Shown: positions 60,030-64,000 of the stretch, piece after piece
Layout: every line of letters starts with the position of its first letter
Position numbering within the stretch: position 1 is the stretch's first letter
From: Acidobacteriota bacterium
GTDB taxonomy: Bacteria > Acidobacteriota > Vicinamibacteria > Vicinamibacterales > UBA2999
NCBI GenBank assembly: GCA_947465645.1
Contig: CANIBQ010000008.1
Location: 35,988 to 99,987 of the forward strand
Reading direction: 5' to 3'
Length of the DNA: 64,000 nucleotides
Notes under the pieces: model-generated
What the model was told of the DNA's origin: nothing
The model's database searches: none
The model's input: the letters and a program-made list of their open reading frames with translations, nothing else
Position numbers and translations under genes: made by a program

Positions 60030-60613
60030 GCGCGCCTCCGCTGCATCCACCACCAGCCGGCCGCGGCCACGACGATGATGCCGGCGAGCCAGAGGGCGAC
60101 CTCGCGACCGCGGGTGCGCATCAGCTCGAGGGCGGCGTCGCCGTACCAGATCGCCAGGACGCCGAGGGCCAGGTAGCGCGCGCCGCGCGCCAGGGCGATC
60201 GCGGCGACGAACGGCACCGGCCGGACCTGTGCGACGCCCGCCATCAGCACGAACAGCTTGAACGGTGCCGGCGGCGGCAGCAAGGCGGGCACGATGAGCG
60301 CCAGCAAGCCGTGTTTTCTGTACAGTGCCAGCACGCGTTCGGTATTCCCCCCCTGCAGGCGCTTCTTCAGGAACGTCTCGCCCCCCTTGTTCGCCAGGTA
60401 GTAAATCACGTAGCAGCCGGCAACCGATCCGAGCGTCGCCATCAGCGCGTAGTACGGCATCCACGCCTTGTCCTGCGTGACCATGAGGACAACCAGCACG
60501 TCGTTGATCTGCGGAAGGGAAACGAATGACGAATCGAGGAAGGCAATGGCAAACAAGCCGGGGCCGCCGATGGCCAGCGCGAAGCCATTCAGCCAGGTGA
60601 TGAACGATTTCAC
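60026..60613 (-). CDS. DedA/VTT-domain membrane protein
   Basis: A 195-residue membrane protein with about five hydrophobic segments. The VTT pattern is seen as GSVAGCYVIYYLANKGGETF and VPALLPPPAPFKLFVLMAG, followed by GARYLALGVLAI. DedA family members help flip polyprenyl phosphate or phospholipid across the membrane. It is coupled by GTGA to the glycosyltransferase, which fits a polyprenyl-sugar pathway. Confidence 0.87.
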   Translation of the reverse strand: MKSFITWLNGFALAIGGPGLFAIAFLDSSFVSLPQINDVLVVLMVTQDKAWMPYYALMATLGSVAGCYVIYYLANKGGETFLKKRLQGGNTERVLALYRKHGLLALIVPALLPPPAPFKLFVLMAGVAQVRPVPFVAAIALARGARYLALGVLAIWYGDAALELMRTRGREVALWLAGIIVVAAAGWWWMQRRRA

Positions 60614-60657
60614 TGGGTAGCTAGGTAGCTCGGTAACTAGGTCGCGGGGTCGCGGGC
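60613..60657. repeat. TAGCTAGGTAGCTCGG low-complexity spacer
   Basis: The gap between the divergent dedA and the membrane glycosyltransferase has short repeats gtagctaggtagctcggtaa then ctaggtcg and cgcggggtcgcggg. It belongs to the same style of spacer as at 7661 and 47700. No function is evident, though promoters for both genes must lie in or near it. Confidence 0.4.
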
Positions 60658-60675
60658 ACGTTATCCTGAGCGCTC

Positions 60676-62151
60676 GTGATTATAGCCCGCCTGCTGGCGG
60701 CCGCCGCCACGGCGGCCGGCCTGATCGCATGGGTCGTCTTCCTGAGCGCGGGAATGGTGCTCAGCCACTACGACGCCAAGGCCCACCTGGTGGTCGCGCG
60801 GCGCGTCATCGACAGCATCACCCCGGGCTGGACGCAGATCGGCGCGGTCTGGCTGCCGCTGCCGCACCTGCTGCAGATCCTGCCGACGCAGATCGACATT
60901 TTCTATCGCACCGGCGCATTCGGATCGTGGCTGTCGATCGCCTGCTTTGGCGTCACGGCGTACGCGGCCGCCCGGCTCGTGCTCGCCATCACCGGCTCGG
61001 GACTGGCGGCGATGACCTCCACGGCGCTGCTCGCCCTCAACCCCAACCTGCTCTATCTGCAGTCGACCCCGATGACCGAGCCGATGCTGCTCGCGGTCAC
61101 CTTCCTCGCGGTCCTGTGGATGTACGAGTGGGTGGTGACCAACGAGGACGCCGTGCCCGTGCGTCTCGGCGTGATCCTGTTTGCGGCCACATGGACACGG
61201 TACGAGGCGTGGGCGGTCGTCTGCGCGGCGATGGCGGCGGCGCACTACGCCGCGTGGCGGCGTCATGTTCCGTTCACGTCCATCGCCCGCCGGGCGTGGA
61301 ATCTTGGCGTCTGGCCCGCCGGAGCCGTGCTCCTTTTCCTGATCCTCAGCAAGCTCACCGTCGGCTCGTGGTTCGTGACCGGGGGCTTCTACGTCCCGGA
61401 CCCGCACTACCAGGGCCGGGCGCTGCGCAGCCTCATCGCCGTCTGGTGGGGCACGCATCAGCTGAGCACGATGACGACCGAGCTGCTGGCGTTGGTGGGC
61501 GTGGCCGTGGTCGCAGTCCGCGCGATCGCGAGCAGGACGGACGCGCCGCTGCTGGTGCCGCTCTCGCTGCTGGCCGCCGGCATCCTGCCCTTCGTCGCCT
61601 TCTACGGGGGGCATCCGTTCCGCGTCCGCTACATGATTCCGATGGTCGCGGCGGCGGCGCTCTTTGGCGGCCTGCTGGTCGGGTTCCTGCGCCGCGACAA
61701 GCTCTCGTCACACGCGGCGACGGCACTCGTGTCGGTGATGATCGGCATCACGCTCATCCAGTCGCCGCCGTGGCGGCAGGACGCGCCGATGCTGCTGGAA
61801 GCCCGCTGGGATCAGCCGCTGAGCGCCGGACGGCGGGCCGTGACGGCCTGCCTGGCAGGCGGGTACAAGGGGGAGAAGGTGCTCGCGAGCATGGCGTCGC
61901 TCGCGCACTACATGCAGGAACTGTCGCACGAAGGGTTCGCCATCGCCGACTTCGTGCACGAAGGGAACGGCGTGATCTGGACGCTGGCGATCGAGGCCGG
62001 ACCGGCGCGCAGCGTGGGGTGGATGCTGGTCGAGGAAGAGGCCGAAGGCGGAGACACGCTCGCCACGCGCATCCGCCGCGATCCGGCTTTCGTCTCAGGT
62101 ATGGAGCGCGTCTGCGAGGGCGGTGGCGTGGCCCTCTACAAACGGCTCTAG
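60676..62151 (+). CDS. Multi-spanning membrane protein, GT39/GT-C-like
   Basis: A 491-residue protein with about ten hydrophobic segments. LSHYDAKAHLVVARRVID between the first segments carries the acidic residues expected of a GT-C glycosyltransferase loop, and LNPNLLYLQSTPMTEPMLLA and WTRYEAW resemble ArnT/PMT-type enzymes. These use polyprenyl-phosphate sugars to modify lipids or proteins at the outer face. The start is GTG 60676. The divergent GT2 enzyme could make its donor. Confidence 0.78.
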   Translation: MIIARLLAAAATAAGLIAWVVFLSAGMVLSHYDAKAHLVVARRVIDSITPGWTQIGAVWLPLPHLLQILPTQIDIFYRTGAFGSWLSIACFGVTAYAAARLVLAITGSGLAAMTSTALLALNPNLLYLQSTPMTEPMLLAVTFLAVLWMYEWVVTNEDAVPVRLGVILFAATWTRYEAWAVVCAAMAAAHYAAWRRHVPFTSIARRAWNLGVWPAGAVLLFLILSKLTVGSWFVTGGFYVPDPHYQGRALRSLIAVWWGTHQLSTMTTELLALVGVAVVAVRAIASRTDAPLLVPLSLLAAGILPFVAFYGGHPFRVRYMIPMVAAAALFGGLLVGFLRRDKLSSHAATALVSVMIGITLIQSPPWRQDAPMLLEARWDQPLSAGRRAVTACLAGGYKGEKVLASMASLAHYMQELSHEGFAIADFVHEGNGVIWTLAIEAGPARSVGWMLVEEEAEGGDTLATRIRRDPAFVSGMERVCEGGGVALYKRL

Positions 62152-62249
62152 CCGGCTGCGTACTCCGTTTGAGCCTGGGTTCACTTCGTGCCCGCCTGTA
62201 GTGTACCGTGTTATAACGTCTCCGTTTGGACGAGAGGGGGTGTTTCGTG

Positions 62250-64000
62250 ATGAGTCGCATTTCGCGTGCGCTGCTCGTTTTAATGGTCGTCCTGCTGGCC
62301 GCCGCAAACGTGTGGGCCCAGGCTACCGCTCAGATCAACGGGACCGTTGCGGATTCAAGCGGCGCGGTGCTCCCGGGTGTGACCGTGATCGCCATCCAGA
62401 CGCAGACCGGCTTCCGTCGCGAGGCGGTGACGGACGAAATCGGTTCGTACGCGCTGCTGAATCTGCCGACCGGTCCCTATCGCATCGAAGCCACGCTGTC
62501 GGGGTTCCGCACCTTCTCGCAAACCGGCGTCGTCCTCCAGGTCGGCAGCAATCCGGTCATCCCCGTGAAGATGGAGCTGGGCAGCCTCGAGGAGACCGTT
62601 TCGGTCGAAGCGGCGGCGCCGCTGGTCGAGACTCGGAACCCCGCGGTTGGCGCGACCATCACCAGTGAACAGATCGACGCGCTGCCGCTTGAAGGCCGTA
62701 GCGCGGTGTCGTTGATTACGCTCACCGGCGCCTCGGCCGACGCGGGCGCCAGCAGTAGCCGCAGCATGACCTCGAGCCGCGGCATCGCGATTTCCGGCGG
62801 CCAGCCCTTTGGCGTCGCCTATCTGCTCGACGGCGCGCTGCACAACAACGCCTACGACGGCTTCAACATGCCGCTGCCGTTTCCGGATGCGCTGCAGGAA
62901 TTCAAGGTAGAGACCAGCACGCAGAACGCGCAGAACGGCGTCAAAGCCGGCGGCACCGTGAGCCTGGTGACCAAATCGGGCACCAACCTGCTGCATGGCG
63001 ACGCGTTCGAGTTTGCGCGCCATTCCCGCTTCAATGCCACCGCGCCGTTTGCGGGTGTCAACCCGGCGACCGGCAAGCGCCGCGATGACGGCCTGGTGCG
63101 CAACCAGTTCGGCGGCGTGCTGGGCGGCAAGATCGTCCAGGACAAGCTGTTCTTCTTCGGCGCCTACCAGGCGTCGCGCTCGACGCAGACACCCGCCGAC
63201 CTGGTGGCGTTTGTCCCGACGGCGGCGATGATGGCCGGCGACTTTACCGCCGTCGCCGCGCCGGCGTGCAACCGGGGGACGCAGGTCAACCTGCGGGCGC
63301 CGTTCGTCAACAACCGTCTCGCGCCGGGGCAGATCAGTCCGGCGGCGCTGGCGGTTGCCAGGCGTTTGCCCGTGACGTCGGACCCCTGCGGCCGGATTAC
63401 CTATTCGAGTCCGACCAAGCCGGTGGAGACGCAGTCAATCGGCAAGGTCGACTGGCAGATCAACCAGAACCAGTCGCTGTTCGGCCGTTACATGCTGACC
63501 ACGACTTTCTGGGACCCGCCGTTCGCCAACGACGGCAACCTGCTCTCGGCGTCGCTCGGCGGCCGCGACAGCGACGCGCGCTCGCTGGCGCTTGGCCACA
63601 CCATGGTGCTGAGCAACACGATGGTGAACAACGCGCGCTTTACCTATCACTACACCAACGTGCACCGCACGCACACGCCTTTCTTCGGCCCGGAGGACGT
63701 CGGGATCAAGAGCTACAGCTACGTCGATGACATCACGCTGATCGCCGTGAGCAACGCCTTCAATCTCGGCCTCGGCACCGAGTTGGACTCGTATTACCGC
63801 CCGCGCACCTACGCGTTCTCGGACGACCTGACGTTGATCCGCGGCAGCCACCAGTTTGGATTTGGCGGCACCCTCGCCCTGAACGATTGGAACACGCGCA
63901 CCAACTCGCGCTCGGGTGGCAGTTTCACCATCAACGGCGGCGCGACCGGATTGTCGCTGGCGGACTTCATGGCCGGGCGCGTCTTTGAGTTCCGGCAGGC
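62250..64000 (+). CDS. TonB-dependent receptor, Oar-like, C-terminus beyond window
   Basis: The frame from ATG 62250, after GGGGG at 62236-62240, runs open to the window end and encodes at least 583 residues. A signal peptide ending near VWAQ, a carboxypeptidase-regulatory-like domain (GTVADSSGAVLPGVTVIA), a plug with GGQPFGVAYLLDGA and barrel strands follow. It is a third receptor of this group but differs from the other two in the plug and early barrel (HGDAFEFARHSRFNA), closer to classical Oar proteins. The 98-nt gap before it holds no gene. Confidence 0.92.
   Translation, partial: MSRISRALLVLMVVLLAAANVWAQATAQINGTVADSSGAVLPGVTVIAIQTQTGFRREAVTDEIGSYALLNLPTGPYRIEATLSGFRTFSQTGVVLQVGSNPVIPVKMELGSLEETVSVEAAAPLVETRNPAVGATITSEQIDALPLEGRSAVSLITLTGASADAGASSSRSMTSSRGIAISGGQPFGVAYLLDGALHNNAYDGFNMPLPFPDALQEFKVETSTQNAQNGVKAGGTVSLVTKSGTNLLHGDAFEFARHSRFNATAPFAGVNPATGKRRDDGLVRNQFGGVLGGKIVQDKLFFFGAYQASRSTQTPADLVAFVPTAAMMAGDFTAVAAPACNRGTQVNLRAPFVNNRLAPGQISPAALAVARRLPVTSDPCGRITYSSPTKPVETQSIGKVDWQINQNQSLFGRYMLTTTFWDPPFANDGNLLSASLGGRDSDARSLALGHTMVLSNTMVNNARFTYHYTNVHRTHTPFFGPEDVGIKSYSYVDDITLIAVSNAFNLGLGTELDSYYRPRTYAFSDDLTLIRGSHQFGFGGTLALNDWNTRTNSRSGGSFTINGGATGLSLADFMAGRVFEFRQ

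Overview
The window is high-GC bacterial chromosome. The mix of Oar-like TonB-dependent receptors with N-terminal carboxypeptidase-regulatory domains, DUF6152 secreted proteins, many secreted enzymes and abundant short intergenic hairpin repeats suggests an Acidobacteriota genome, probably Vicinamibacteria. That placement is inferred from gene content; no rRNA or marker phylogeny was available. Almost all genes from about 7.7 kb to 60.6 kb lie on the minus strand, many with 1-4 nt start/stop overlaps.

Layout. 1-2000: a small mobile or phage-like patch with less GC-rich codons. It holds an IS1-like transposase cut by the window edge, a divergent P63C-domain gene, five GCAAGCAT-type elements between them, and a convergent small gene that shares a 28-residue module with the P63C protein. 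2.1-7.7 kb: M23 peptidase, secA and guaB on the plus strand. 7.7-17.2 kb: tsaE, nnr, a class IV aminotransferase, and the glycine cleavage genes gcvT-gcvH-gcvP behind a DUF885 lipoprotein. 17.2-22.4 kb: an aldo/keto reductase, a coupled regulator-permease-ATPase ABC operon whose regulator lacks GAFTGA, and selO.

22.4-38.8 kb is accessory: two full TonB receptors, each with secreted partners, an eroded PilZ copy and an intact PilZ gene, a frameshifted HTH pseudogene, comEA with an overlapping pseudopilin that has no normal start codon, a DUF6152/secreted-protein/MBL/NTF2 operon, an exported methyltransferase, CapA and a sugar epimerase. 38.9-51.7 kb: an amidohydrolase abutting the RNase P RNA gene (rnpB, minus strand), an NtrC-type response regulator, and a housekeeping series radC-larC-metG-tatD-prenyl synthase-ligA-htrA. 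51.7-60.6 kb: a lipoprotein, a second DUF6152 cassette, and dapF, an outer-membrane-like protein, dtd, ttcA, a diheme cytochrome, an amidase, a glycosyltransferase and a DedA protein. 60.7-64 kb (plus strand): a membrane glycosyltransferase-like protein and a third TonB receptor running off the window.

The most unusual features are the operator-like cluster and shared module in the left island; several unrelated families of intergenic palindromic repeats, one of which runs into the coding start of an outer-membrane protein; two paralogous DUF6152 cassettes; and individual proteins with altered key residues (DapF Cys to Ser, GAFTGA loss, MBL HxHxDR). No CRISPR array, tRNA or rRNA gene was seen. 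Every gap over 300 bases is accounted for by a listed feature.
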